Positions 10,986 to 21,780 of a DNA stretch of 64,000 bases are shown here, in pieces. The translations under genes and the position numbers were made by a program. Source of the stretch: Azorinus chamasolen (Eukaryota > Mollusca > Bivalvia > Cardiida > Solecurtidae); NCBI GenBank assembly GCA_963576725.1, contig OY755251.1, positions 38,386,048 through 38,450,047 on the forward strand, written 5' to 3'. Under the pieces are notes generated by a model, which made no database searches, was not told the origin of the DNA, and saw only the letters and a list, made by a program, of their open reading frames with translations. Each line of letters begins with the position of its first letter. Position 1 is the stretch's first letter.

Positions 10986-11584
10986 ATGGAAAATAAGAAA
11001 TTCAGATGAAGGTACCGATATTCATACATAATTATAGTTTTTAGGTGAATTAGTACGGCATAATCTCATAGGCATTGAGAACTTTCTGAGGAAACAATGA
11101 CAAAACAAGAACAAGAGATAAAAACTGCGACCTTCAAAGATTTAAGAGGAATTCTAGACAGATTGGTACGATTGATATGTTTGCTGCACTGACTGCAGGC
11201 TTGGGATATTTGTTTTGCACTTCTGTACGTTCTTGGAATTCTGTCAGAGCAATTCATACATAGAAGGTGCACGTGTTAATAGCGGAAAATATAAGTCCTG
11301 ACACTTACAATGCTGAACATTCAAAATGGAATGGCCCATCAGTCTTTACAATACAGTTCATTATTTAACAATTAGGAATTGCTAAAGGACTTTGAATTAC
11401 AAACTATATGCATACCCTGGTCAGAGGGCCCCTGGTCAGAGGGCCCCTCTAGGAGCCTCTGATCTGGTGCTACACAGTACACTTGTTTTCTGTGTTAAAG
11501 AGTTAATACTCTTGCTGTACCTGCCAGGCTTGAGAGGTGCAGATAAAATGTGTAAATTAAAACATTTTGAAGAATAACTTCTTT
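10986..11584. other. Unassigned stretch with degraded MITE core
   Basis: Mostly unplaced sequence. At 11413-11468 a degraded pB-MITE1 core shows a 14-bp direct repeat 'ggtcagagggcccc'. No coding signal was recognised. Confidence 0.4.
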
Positions 11585-11591
11585 ATTACTG

Positions 11592-11674
11592 CACCAAACC
11601 CTATACTATGACCACTCTTTAGAATCATCTCAAAGAGACAATTCTAAAGAATGGTCACAGTATAGGGTTTGGTG
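11592..11674. repeat. Palindrome with 34-bp arms (Pal-A)
   Basis: Arms 11592-11625 and 11641-11674 are inverse complements with two mismatches and a 15-nt loop. The outer sequence is 'caccaaaccctatact'. Single arms recur at about 41298-41332 and 25545-25585 with 'tttggtggagaaat', so this is a repeat family. Confidence 0.75.
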
Positions 11675-11993
11675 GAGAAATGACGATTTTAGTATTTGGG
11701 AACGCACCTTTATCTACAGCTCTGCATTACATACTTTGCAAAAAACTATTGCAATTGTATTCCTTAAACCATTTGTAATAATATTCAAAATTGTGTTTGT
11801 TAATACTTATAATAAAACTTTCTTCCATCAATTTTCAAAACTTCTGTCTGAACATAATATTGATTTGATGCAAATTGTATACAATTGCTTATTGCATGCA
11901 GTAACAATAACTCTACCAAAAGCCAGGATACTGGAGAAAGAACCTGTATCTCATGAGTATTCATATTAGACGTAATGCCATAATAAATAAAAA
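11675..11993. other. Unassigned AT-rich stretch
   Basis: A 77-codon open frame (11736-11969) has no recognisable motif and AT-driven composition; I do not treat it as a gene. Nothing else was recognised. Confidence 0.4.
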
Positions 11994-11995
11994 TA

Positions 11996-12193
11996 CAGTA
12001 AAACCCCTCTAAACCGGATGTTCAATTTAGTATAAATATCGGTCTTGGAGACAGGTGGCAGCTTAATGCAGGGTGGAAGTCATGCAGAAAGCTCTTCTAG
12101 GAGCTTTCTGCATGACTTTCACCCTGCAATAAGCAGCCACCTAAGTATCTGAATTCTTCTCTACTAGAATTCTGGTTTAGAGAGGTTTTACTG
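11996..12193. repeat. Tigger/pogo-like MITE with palindromic core
   Basis: Termini CAGTAAAACCCCTCTAAACC and, inverted, CAGTAAAACCTCTCTAAACC. TA lies on both sides (11994-11995, 12194-12195). Between them is a long imperfect palindrome (about 12054-12143, 'gtggcagctta...taagcagccac'). TIRs starting CAGT with CCTCT and a TA duplication are typical of pogo/Tigger elements. Confidence 0.7.
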
Positions 12194-12206
12194 TAACATG
12201 ACTTTT

Positions 12207-12865
12207 GTCGAGCCCGCTTGCTGTGAGCTCGACATAGTCACCACAGTGTCTGTCGCATGGTGGGTGTATGCGTTCATCCAGTCTTGTCTTGGCTCTAACT
12301 CAGAACTGAAAGGTCTAGGTCATACTGGGAGGTCAAAGGTAAAAAACCGTTGTTTTTTTTGCTTGTCCGAGCTCTAACTCAGAAGTCCATAGATGGATTG
12401 TGAAATGACTAGGCATTCAGTCATGTTTCTCTATAAGGTACGGTGTGTCGCACAAAAACCAAGTCAGTATCTGAAACGTCAAGGCCATACTTAGAGGTCA
12501 AAGGTCAAAAACATGCATCATTTTGCTTGTCCAGGCTTTAACTCGGAACTCCATGGATGGATGTTGAAATGACTAGTCATAAATATTTCTCTAGAAGGTA
12601 CAGCTTGTCAAGCACAAAAACCAGGTCAGTAGCTGAAAGGTCAAGGTAACACTTGGAGGTCAAAAGTCAGATTTCACAAACACAATGTATGCCTATAATT
12701 ACCCTTTACTTGATATTCATGAATGCCTTTACATGCTTTTGCAAAGGAGACCCAGATCAGGCATTACTATAGAAGATACCTTATAAGGATCTGCTCTGTC
12801 TAACTGTTGTATGCACTATTGGTGAATGGCCAGCGGACTCGACATGTTGCCCGTGGGCATTCTAG
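12207..12865 (+). mobile_element. HLE-U
   Basis: After 'cttttg' it starts GTCGAGCCCGCTTG with GAGCTCGAC pairing back. Three ~140-bp units follow ('gtcc..gctctaactc.gaact', 'aaaggtcaaggt'). Near the end AGCGGACTCGACAT (12832-12845) is complementary to the start, then comes hairpin TGCCC/GGGCA (12848-12852, 12855-12859) and CTAG (12862-12865) with TTT. A pB-MITE1 piece lies at about 12690-12800. Confidence 0.75.
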
Positions 12866-12934
12866 TTTATAATGGTAGTTTACCCCTTTTATACATGGTC
12901 ATTACTTGCGTAAGAAATAACGACATCATGAATA

Positions 12935-13715
12935 CCGTATAACGGGTTATTTTTACCTGCTGCTAATTTTTACTTATTTTTAAAAATATTCCTCATATAT
13001 TTTCGCTGCGTAAACTCCGGTAAAAAGATCTAGTATCTAGCATTTAAATTTAACCATAAGCAGTGTAATCTTATCAAATTCACCCTAATCTTCCGATACA
13101 CTAGAGCGACGTGTTATTGTTAATACCTATGCATGTAGTGTACAGGTGGTTCAGTGCATTGTATAAGGGCTATCAGCATCAACACAAAATATGAAGAAAC
13201 AACACATTATCTGACAAACGTTTCTATTGGCCGAAATCAAAACATACGAGAGGAAATGACCATTCCTGCATCAGTTTCGTCACTATTGCTTTTGGACTCA
13301 TCAGACCTTTTTCATGGCACTCATAACGTATATTTTATTTACCAACTTCATTTCTGCGGCAGAAGTCGTCGTTGGCAGAACACTGGACCATAACAAACAT
13401 TGGGATAAATTTTTACATGTAGTACAACACGGTCAATTACGTTAATTATGTTGTTTGATGCCCAGGGCGATAGGTACATGTGTTTGCTGCACGGTTACCG
13501 TGGTAGGTGTGAACACTTGTCAAACTGCGACATACAGCTGACTTTGTATTAACCAAACTATTTATTGTGAATTTTTAATGATGTAAACTTTTGATGAGCT
13601 AATTTTTTATGTATCTTCATGGATTCGTAAAAATAAAAGTCATATAAAATCAAATCATGTGTTTTTGCCCCAAATCCGTAAACTTTTAGAGCAGTAAAAA
13701 TAACCCGTTATACGG
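12935..13715. mobile_element. D1: TIR DNA element, TA target
   Basis: Termini CCGTATAACGGGTTATTTTT and, inverted, the same. TA flanks both ends (12933-12934, 13716-13717). It is about 90% like D2 at 42.9 kb over most of its length. A 79-codon ORF inside (13154-13393) has no recognisable domain and is not conserved in frame in D2. I call it non-autonomous; TA duplication suggests the Tc1/mariner-like group. Confidence 0.75.
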
Positions 13716-13769
13716 TATTTATTACCTGACATTTTATGTAAACTTTGCAAGGAAATTTTTTGCTTTGAC

Positions 13770-14050
13770 AAAAAATGTAGAATCAGATCAATAAACAAAC
13801 AGCAGACCCTGATCAGGAGCCTTCTGCTCTGGGTCTACTCTGTTAGCAAATGCGTGAAAAGGCATTTATAAATGTGAGAGAAATGGTTAACACAGGAAGG
13901 ATTGGCCTTGGCACAAACTGTAGAATATGATTGGTATTCATAAACGAATAGCGAACCCTGATCAGGCGGTTCCTGCAGGAGCCATCTAATCTGGATCTAC
14001 TCAGTTCACCAAGGCATAAAGTGGCATTTACATGAAGAAAAGGGTTAATT
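13770..14050. repeat. Two pB-MITE1 fragments in tandem
   Basis: 13790-13890 holds 'aaacagcagaccctgatcagg...ggtctactctgttagc' and ends 'gagagaaatggttaa'. 13930-14046 holds a second core ('gcgaaccctgatcaggcgg') and ends 'gaaaagggttaa'. Left halves are missing or diverged. Confidence 0.6.
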
Positions 14051-14084
14051 TTCAGTTTAATGCATTAGTTCCATTTTATGGACA

Positions 14085-14341
14085 GTTACTGTGATCTAAG
14101 CACTACTTTCACTTTACACAAGGTAGTAAACAGGCACTGCCGCATCATGATCTAAGCACTACTTACTGTTTCTGAGTGTGACAAGGTAGTAAACAGGCAC
14201 TGACGCATTACTGTGATCTAAGCACTACTTTCTGTTTCTGAGTGTCACAAGGTAGTAAACAGGCACTGCCGCATCATGATCTAAGCACTACTTTCTGTTT
14301 CTGAGTGTCACAAGGTAGTAAACAGGCACTGCCGCATCATA
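14085..14341. repeat. Minisatellite, 4 x ~64 bp
   Basis: Units contain 'gatctaagcactacttt', 'acaaggtagtaaacaggcac' and 'gccgcatcat'. 'gatctaag' occurs at about 14092, 14149, 14215 and 14279, so spacings are 57, 66 and 64. Units are nearly identical, which suggests recent amplification. Confidence 0.85.
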
Positions 14342-15080
14342 TTATTATTTCGCAAGTTTTTGTATTTAAAAAAATCTTGGGAGGAAACTAAAAACATTTT
14401 GATGGTTTTTTTTGTTTTGGTAATGCAACAGTAATGAGATGGGTGATTGGTGTATATCTGTTTTGATCGTGAATCACGAATCTGAGAGTACTTTTGCAAA
14501 AAGATTGGATCCATAAGTGACACTGATAAGTATCCAGAATGTATGTTGTTGTGATTGTTTTGTAAACAAAAAGGGAACAAAACTGAAGCAGACAACAAAT
14601 TTTGCAGACATTAATGTTTGGCAGCAAAAGAGATATAGAACATAATTAGATATTAGGGCCACCAGAGACCAGATCTGATATCTAATACTCCATAATGTGT
14701 GAATCCCAGGGTTTTTACTTTAATTACCACTATGTGACTGTATTCTATCTCAACCCTCCAAAGTGTCATCAGCTTGACATACATGTACCCTAGTTACCCA
14801 TAGTATTCAGACATCCAATTTCAATTCACTATGGTTAAGTCCATTTGGCACCATTTTCATATTTTTAAATGGGCGTCTTTTGTCGGTTATCTGCCCCTGT
14901 CAAACTAGGTGGCGCTGCCACTGAGTAGGTCCTGTGTTACACTTTCATTATCCATTATTTACTGATTTCGCGCTGATTACACAGGTTCTTTCTTTAACAT
15001 CGAGAATAACGAAGGATGTAAATATATATTGTATACATGTTCAAGTTTTATTTTATTTAAAAATAGTATGGATATTATTA
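14342..15080. other. Unassigned stretch
   Basis: I recognise no gene. Short inverted repeats are present, for example GTGGC/GCCAC at about 14910-14923 and 'agatatta...tatctaat' around 14650-14690. The region leads into the long hairpin at 15081. Confidence 0.4.
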
Positions 15081-15199
15081 GTTACACGGTTATTTGGCAG
15101 GGTGTACGGGCTGGTATGACCGGGTTAGATCCCGTATAGGAAATACATGGTCTAACCCGGTCATACCAGCCCGTACACCCTGCCAAATTACCGTGTAAC
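15081..15199. repeat. Near-perfect hairpin, 49-bp arms
   Basis: Arm 15081-15129 and arm 15151-15199 are inverse complements with one mismatch. The loop is 21 nt. The arms are much richer in GC (for example 'ggcagggtgtacgggctgg') than the surroundings. No second copy was seen in the window. It could be a foldback MITE core or a structured RNA precursor. Confidence 0.85.
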
Positions 15200-18100
15200 G
15201 AATTTATTACCAGTCAGAGATCTGATTTACCTAATTAAGAAACGAAAAACTTTATTTTGCTGACATTAGATCTCTAATTGTATAATCACAGAGCAAATAT
15301 GACGTCGTCTCAGAGCAATTTCGAAAGAGGAATTGAAACTTCACTTGTAAACATTAACACGTTGTACTGATAAGTTGATAGTGTTAAATTGAGGAACGTA
15401 TGAGGTACAGTTTTTATACACCCACCTAATAAAGGTGGTCGTATATTGTCGTGGCCCTGTCCGTCCGTCCGTCCGTCCGTTCGTCCGTTCGTTCGTTCGT
15501 CCGTTCGTCCGTTCGTTCGTTCGTTCGTCCGTCAACATTTTGTTTGTCCGCTGTTTTCTGGGAAAACTATTTGACAGATATTAATGAAACTTCACACAAA
15601 TGTTAAATGCATCAAGATCTGAAGCTGAGTTGATTCTGAGGTTCATTTGATTTTTCATTTCAGAGTTATGGCCCTTGTCCTTAAAAAATATGCAAATAGT
15701 TTGTCCGCTGTTTTCTGGGAAAACTATTTGAGAGATATTAATGAAACTTCACACAAATGTTTAATGCATCAAGATCTGAAGCTGAGTCGATTCTGAGGTT
15801 CATTTGATTTGTGGTTTCGGAGTTATGGCCCTTTTACTTAAAAAATAATGCAAATACATGCAAATAGTTTGTCCACTGTTTTCTGGGAAAACTATTTGAG
15901 AGATATTAATGAAACTTCACACAAATATTTAATGCATCAAGATTGATTCTGAGGTTCATTTGATTTGTCTTTTCGGAGTTATGGCTCTTGTCCTTAAAAA
16001 ATATGCAAATAGTTTGTCCTCTGTTTTCTGGGAAAACTATTTGAGAGATATTAATGAAACTTCACACAAATGTTTAATGCATCAAGAGCTGAAACTGAAT
16101 TGATTCTGAGGATCATTTGATTTTCCGTTTCAGAGTTATGGCCCTTGTCCTTAAAAAATAATGCAAATAGTTTGTCCCCTGTTTTCTGGGAAAACTATTT
16201 GAGAGATATTAATGAAACTTCACAAAAATGTTTAATGCATCAAGATCTGATGCTGAATAGATTTTGAGGTTTATTTGATTTGTCATTTCGGAGTTATGGC
16301 CCTTTTACTTAAAAAATAATGCAAATATATGCAAATAGTTTGTCCACTTTTTCTGGCAAAACTGTTTGACAAATATTAATGAAACTTCATACACATGTTT
16401 AATGCATCAAGACCTGAAGCTAAGTCGATTCTGAGGATCATTTGATTTGTTGTTTCGGAGTTGTGGCCCTTGCACTTAAAAAAAATAATGCAAATCTATG
16501 CAAATATGAGGATGGCCATAACTTTTTCATTTGAAATGATATTTACTTCAATATGTTTATATGGTTAAACCTTAATGTGAATTTTCACATATATTGCTGG
16601 GGGTTTTATATGTCATTTTATTCTAAATTTATGGTCCTTGAACTTCGTGTGTTCGTTGCTTTGTTAGTCGGTAAACTTTTAGTTTGTCTGTTGTTATCTG
16701 GGAAAACTATTAAAATCATATAAATGAAACTTAACACAAAGCTTGTCCGGAGTATATCTCCTATACCTTACCAGCTAAGGATTCCAAATTTGGTATGTGA
16801 GTTCATCTTGGGATAGAGGAGTGTCGCTTACCATTTTCAGATCACTGTGACCTTGACCATGACCTTTGACCGATTTTACAAAAAGCTTGTCCGGAGCATA
16901 TCTCCTTTACCTTACCAGCTACAGATTCCAAATTTGGTGTGTGAGTTCATCTTGGGATGGCGGAGTGTCGCGTACCATTTCCAGGTCACCTTGACCTTGA
17001 CCTTTGACCTCGATTTTAAAAAAAGCTTATACCTTACCAGCTACAAAAAGCTTGTCCGGAGTATATCAACTATACCTTACCAGCTAAGGATTCCAAATTT
17101 GGTGTGTGAGTTCATATTGGGATGGAGGAGTGTCGCGTACCATTTTCAGATCACTGTGACCTTGACCGATTTTACAAAAAGCTTGTCCAGAGCATATCTC
17201 CTATACCTAATCAGATACGGATTCCAAATTTGAAGTGTGAGATCACCTTGAGATGGCGGAGTGTCGCGTACCATTTTCAGGTCACTGTGACCTTGACCTT
17301 GACCTTTGACCTCCATTTTACAAAAAGCTTGTCCGGAGCATATCTCCTATACCTTACCAGCTACGGATCCAAAATTTGGTATGTGAGTTCATCTTGGGAT
17401 GACGGAGTGTCGCGTATCATTTTCAGGTCACTGTGACCTTGACCTTTGACCTCGATTTTATAAAAAGCTTATACCTTACCAGCTGCAAAAAGCTTGTCCG
17501 GAGTATATCTCCTATACTTTACCAGCTACGGATTCCAAATTTGGTGTGTGAGTTCATCTTGGGATGGAGGAATGTCGCGTACCATTTTCAGGTCACTGTG
17601 ACCTTGACCTTGACCTTCGACCTCGATTTTACAAAAATGGTTGTCCAGAGAATATCTCCTATACCTTACCAGCTACGGATTCCAAATTTGGTATGTGAGT
17701 TCATCTTGGGATGGCGGTGTGTCGCGTACCATTTTCAGGTCACTGTGACCTTGACCGTTGACCTCGATTTTACACAAAGCTTGTCCGGAGCATTTCTCCT
17801 ATACCTTACCAGCTAAGGATTCCAAATTTGGTGTGTGAGTTCATCTTAGGATGGCGGAGTGTCGCGTACCATTTTCAGGTCAATGTGCCCTTGACCTTTG
17901 ACCTTGATTTTACTAAAGGCTTGTCCGGAGCATATCTCCTATACCTTATCAGTTACAGATTCCAAATTTGTAATTTGTAAGTATTGGACAGATATGGTTA
18001 GGCAAACAGTGTAGACCCAAATCAAACTACAGGGTCTACACTGTTTGCTACTACATTAGCATGAATCAGACATTATAAAGAGCTCTAAATACTATTCATA

Positions 18101-18448
18101 CATGGGTAGGCCATGCTGTTCAAATACTTGCAGTGTCAGAACTTTCAGATGAATTACAGCATTATAACAATATAGACCCATATCAGACAGCTCCTGTAGG
18201 AGCTACTGGGTCTTCATTGCTTGCTTACAACACTACCTAAATCAGATGCTATACATGCTTATGCAAAGAATGTAGATCCATATTAGGTAACTTCTGTTGC
18301 AGCTGTCTAAGAGCCAGTGTTACATGAAACTTTGACCATGCGTTTAGAATTGACTGAGGGTATGTTTTTAACGTTAAGGATCGACATAGGGTCTTTCTTA
18401 AACGTTAAGAATCAACTTAACAGTAACAATCAACACAGTATGTTTTTT

Positions 18449-21400
18449 ATACGCCCACCTAATAAAGGTGGTCGTATATTGTCGTGGCCCTGTCCGTTCG
18501 TTCGTTCGTTCGTCCGTCAACATTTTGTTTGTCCGCAGTTTTCTGGGAAAACTATTAGACAGATATTAATGAAACTTCACACAAATGTTAAATGCATCAA
18601 GATCTGAAGCTGAGTTGATTCTGAGGTTCATTTGATTTTTCATTTCAGAGTTATGGCCCTTGTCCTTAAAAAATATGCAAATAGTTTGTCCGCTGTTTTC
18701 TGGGAAAACTATTTGAGAGATATTAATGAAACTTCACACAAATGTTTAATCCATCAAGATCTGAAGCTGAGTCACTTCTGAGGTTCATTTGATTTGTCGT
18801 TTCGGAGTTATGGCCCTTTTACTTAAAAAAATATACAAATACATGCAAATAGTTTGTCCGCTGTTTTCTGGGAAAACTATTTGAGAGATATTAATGAAAC
18901 TTCACACAAATGTTAAATGCATCAAGATCTGAAGCTGACTTGATTCTGAGGTTCATTTGATTTTTCATTTCAGAGTTATGGCCCTTGTCCTTAAAAAATA
19001 TGCAAATAGTTTGTCCTCTGTTTTCTGGGAAAACTATTTGAGAGATATTAATGAAACTTCACACAAATGTTGAATGCATCAAGATCTGAAGCTGAGTTGA
19101 TTCTTACGTTCATTTGATTTGTCGTTTTGGAGTTATGGCCCTTTTACTTCAAAAATAATGCAAATACATGCTAATAGTTTGTCCGCTGTTTTCTGGGAAA
19201 ACTATTTGAGAGATATTAATGAAACTTCACACAAATGTTAAATGCATCAAGATCTGAAGCTGAGTTGATTCTGAGGTTCATTTGATCTTTCATTTCAGAG
19301 TTATGACCCTTGTCCTTAAAAAATATGCAAATAGTTTGTCCTCTGTTTTCTGGGAAAACTATTTGAGAGATATTAATGAAACTTCACACAAATGTTAAAT
19401 GCATCAAGATCTGTAGCTGAGTTGATTCTGAGGTTCATTTGATTTGTCGTTTCGGAGTTATGGCCCTTTTACTTAAAAAATAATGCAAATACATGCTAAT
19501 AGTTTGTCCGCTGTTTTCTGGGAAAACTATTTGACAGATATTAATAAAACTTCACACAAATGTTCTAAGCAACAAAATTTGAAGCTGAATTTATTTTGAG
19601 GTTCATTCAGTTTGTCTTTACAGAGTTATGGCCGTTCCACTTTACAAAAATCTGCAAAAATGAGGATTAGCTGTAACTTTTTTATTTAATAAGATATTCA
19701 TTTCATTTTTATGCCCCCAAAGCTAGGCTTTGGCGGCATATAGTGATCGCACCGTGCGTGTGTGGGTGTGTGTGTGTGTGGGTGTGTGGGTGGGTGGGTG
19801 GGTGTGTGGGTGGGTGGGTGGGTGTGTGGGTGTGTGTACATTTTGTCCGGAGTATATTTCCTTTGTCACATCAGCTACGGATACCAAATTTGGTGTGTGA
19901 GTTCATCTTGGGATGGGGGAGTGTCGCGTACCATTTTCATGTCACTGTGACCTTGACCTTGACCTTTGACCTTGATTTTACAAAAAGCTTGTCCGGAGCA
20001 TATCTCCTTTACCTTACCAGCTACAGATTCCAAATTTGCTGTGTGAGTTCATCTTGGGATGGCGGAGTGTCGCGTACCATTTCCAGGTCACTGTGACCTT
20101 GACCATGACCTTTGACCTTGATTTTAAAAAAAGCTTATGCCTTACCAGCTACAAAAAGCTTGTCCGGAGTATATCTCCTATACCTTACCAGCTAAGGATT
20201 CCAAATTTGGTGTGTGAGTTCATCTTGGGATGGAGGAGTGTTGGGTACCATTTTCACATCACTGTGACCTTGACCATGACCTTTGACCGATTTTACAAAA
20301 AGCTTGTCCGGAGCATATCTCCTTTACCTTACCAGCTACAGATTCCAAATTTGCTGTGTGAGTTCATCTTGGGATGGCGGAGTGTCGCGTACCATTTCCA
20401 GGTCACTGTGACCTTGACCTTGACCTTTGACCTCGATTTTAAAAACCGCTTATGCCTTACCAGCTACAAAAAGCTTGTCCGGAGTATATCTCCTATTCCT
20501 TACCAGCTAAGGATTCCAAATTTGGTGTGTGAGTTCATCTTGGGATGGAGGAGTGTCTCGTACCATTTTCAGATCACTGTGACCTTGACCATGACCTTTG
20601 ACCGATTTTACAAAAAGCTTGTCCGGAGCATATCTCCTTTACCTTACCAGCTACAGATTCCAAATTTGGTGTGTGAGTTCATCTTGGGATGGCGGAGTGT
20701 CATGTACCATTTCCAGGTCACTATGACCTTAACCTTGACCTTGACCGATTTTACAAAAAGCTTGTCCAGAGCATATCTCTTATACCTTACCAGATACGGA
20801 TTCCAAATTTGGTGTGTGAGATCACCTTCAGATGGCGGAGTGTCGCGTACCATTTTCAGGTCACTGTGACCTTGACCTTGACCTTCGACCTCAATGTTAC
20901 AAAAAAGGTTGTCCAGAGAATATCTCCTATACCTTACCAGCTACGGATTCCAAATTTCATGTGTGAGTTTATCTTGGGATGACGGTGTGTCGCGTACCAT
21001 TTTCAGGTCACTGTGACCTTGACCTTTGACCTAGATTTTACACAAAGCTTGTCCGGAGCATTTTTCCTATACCTTACCAGCTACGGATTCCAAATTTGAT
21101 TTGTGAGTTCATCTTGGGATGGCGGAGAGTCGTGTACCATTTTCAGATCACTGACCTTGACCTTGACCTTTGACCTCAATTTTACAGTCCGGAGCATATC
21201 TTCTATATCTTACCAGATACAAAAAGCTTGTCCAGAGCATATCTCCTATACCTTAAACGTTGACAATCAACCCAGGGTCCTTTTTAACGTTGAGAATGAC
21301 TTAGGGTCCTTTTTAACTAAGTTTTGACGCTTGGCTCTTTTCTTAGCTATCATAATCCAAAGGTTCTGTTTCTAATGTTAAGAACTGACTCCTGTGTCAT

Positions 21401-21653
21401 TTTTAACAGCATCAAAATTTCATGTTACACCTGCATTACATTGTATTGTTTTTCCGCTAAAATGCATTTCGGTGTCAAACACTTTGGGGGCATTTGTCAC
21501 CCGTGACGACTCTCTTGTTTTTAAAAATAGTATCACCCTAATATGGAAATCAAGATCTGAAGCACAGATTATAAAATGTCAACACTTATAAGGCATGCTG
21601 AATCAGAGAAAGTTTGCAAGTGAGCGTATTATGTACCGTATGCGGTACTCTTG
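18449..21653 (+). mobile_element. HLE-T copy 1, inside B0, holds B1
   Basis: It begins ATACGCCCACCTAATAAAGG with GGTGGTCGTAT pairing back. (CGTT)n head and seven or so ~165-bp units follow. B1 interrupts it at 19711-21517. The end is 'gagcgtatt', GTACCG/CGGTAC and CTTG (21650-21653). B3 carries the empty site around 28915-28925. Confidence 0.8.
19711..21517 (+). mobile_element. HLE-B copy 1, inside T1
   Basis: It starts ATGCCCCCAAAGC, with GCTTTGGCGGCAT pairing back, then a GT-rich tract (19757-19840). Units run 19850-21260. The 3' part ends CTTTGGGGGCAT, GTCAC/GTGAC, CTTG (21514-21517). The B0/B3 palindrome domain is missing, so it is an internally shortened copy. T2 at about 54647 shows the empty site. 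Confidence 0.8.
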
Positions 21654-21780
21654 TTTAATATTGAAATTTGACCCGTGTCTTTTTTTTTAAAACGTTAAGA
21701 ATTTACCCAGGATCTGTTTTTAACGTTGACAATCAACCAAGGGTCCTTTTTAACGTTGAGAATGACTTAGGGTCCTTTTT

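Noticed and set aside
13154..13393. 79-codon ORF in D1 as a transposase remnant
   Set aside because: The frame is not kept in D2 and shows no DDE or DNA-binding motif.
15341..15538. ORF rich in T-N-E-R-T-N-G-R
   Set aside because: It is a translation of the CCGT/CGTT microsatellite in the HLE-T0 head; the same holds for the S-V-C-L ORFs at 5658 and 47537.
20036..20869. 277-codon ORF and its relatives (16847-17233, 22048-22452, 23184-23810, 26436-28310)
   Set aside because: These lie in HLE-B tandem units. The repeated words (CEFILGWRSVAYHFQ, TVTLT, FDLDF) simply follow the DNA repeat. Frames shift between units of 145 and 172 bp, and the opposite strand is open too (20644-20853), so coding is not supported.
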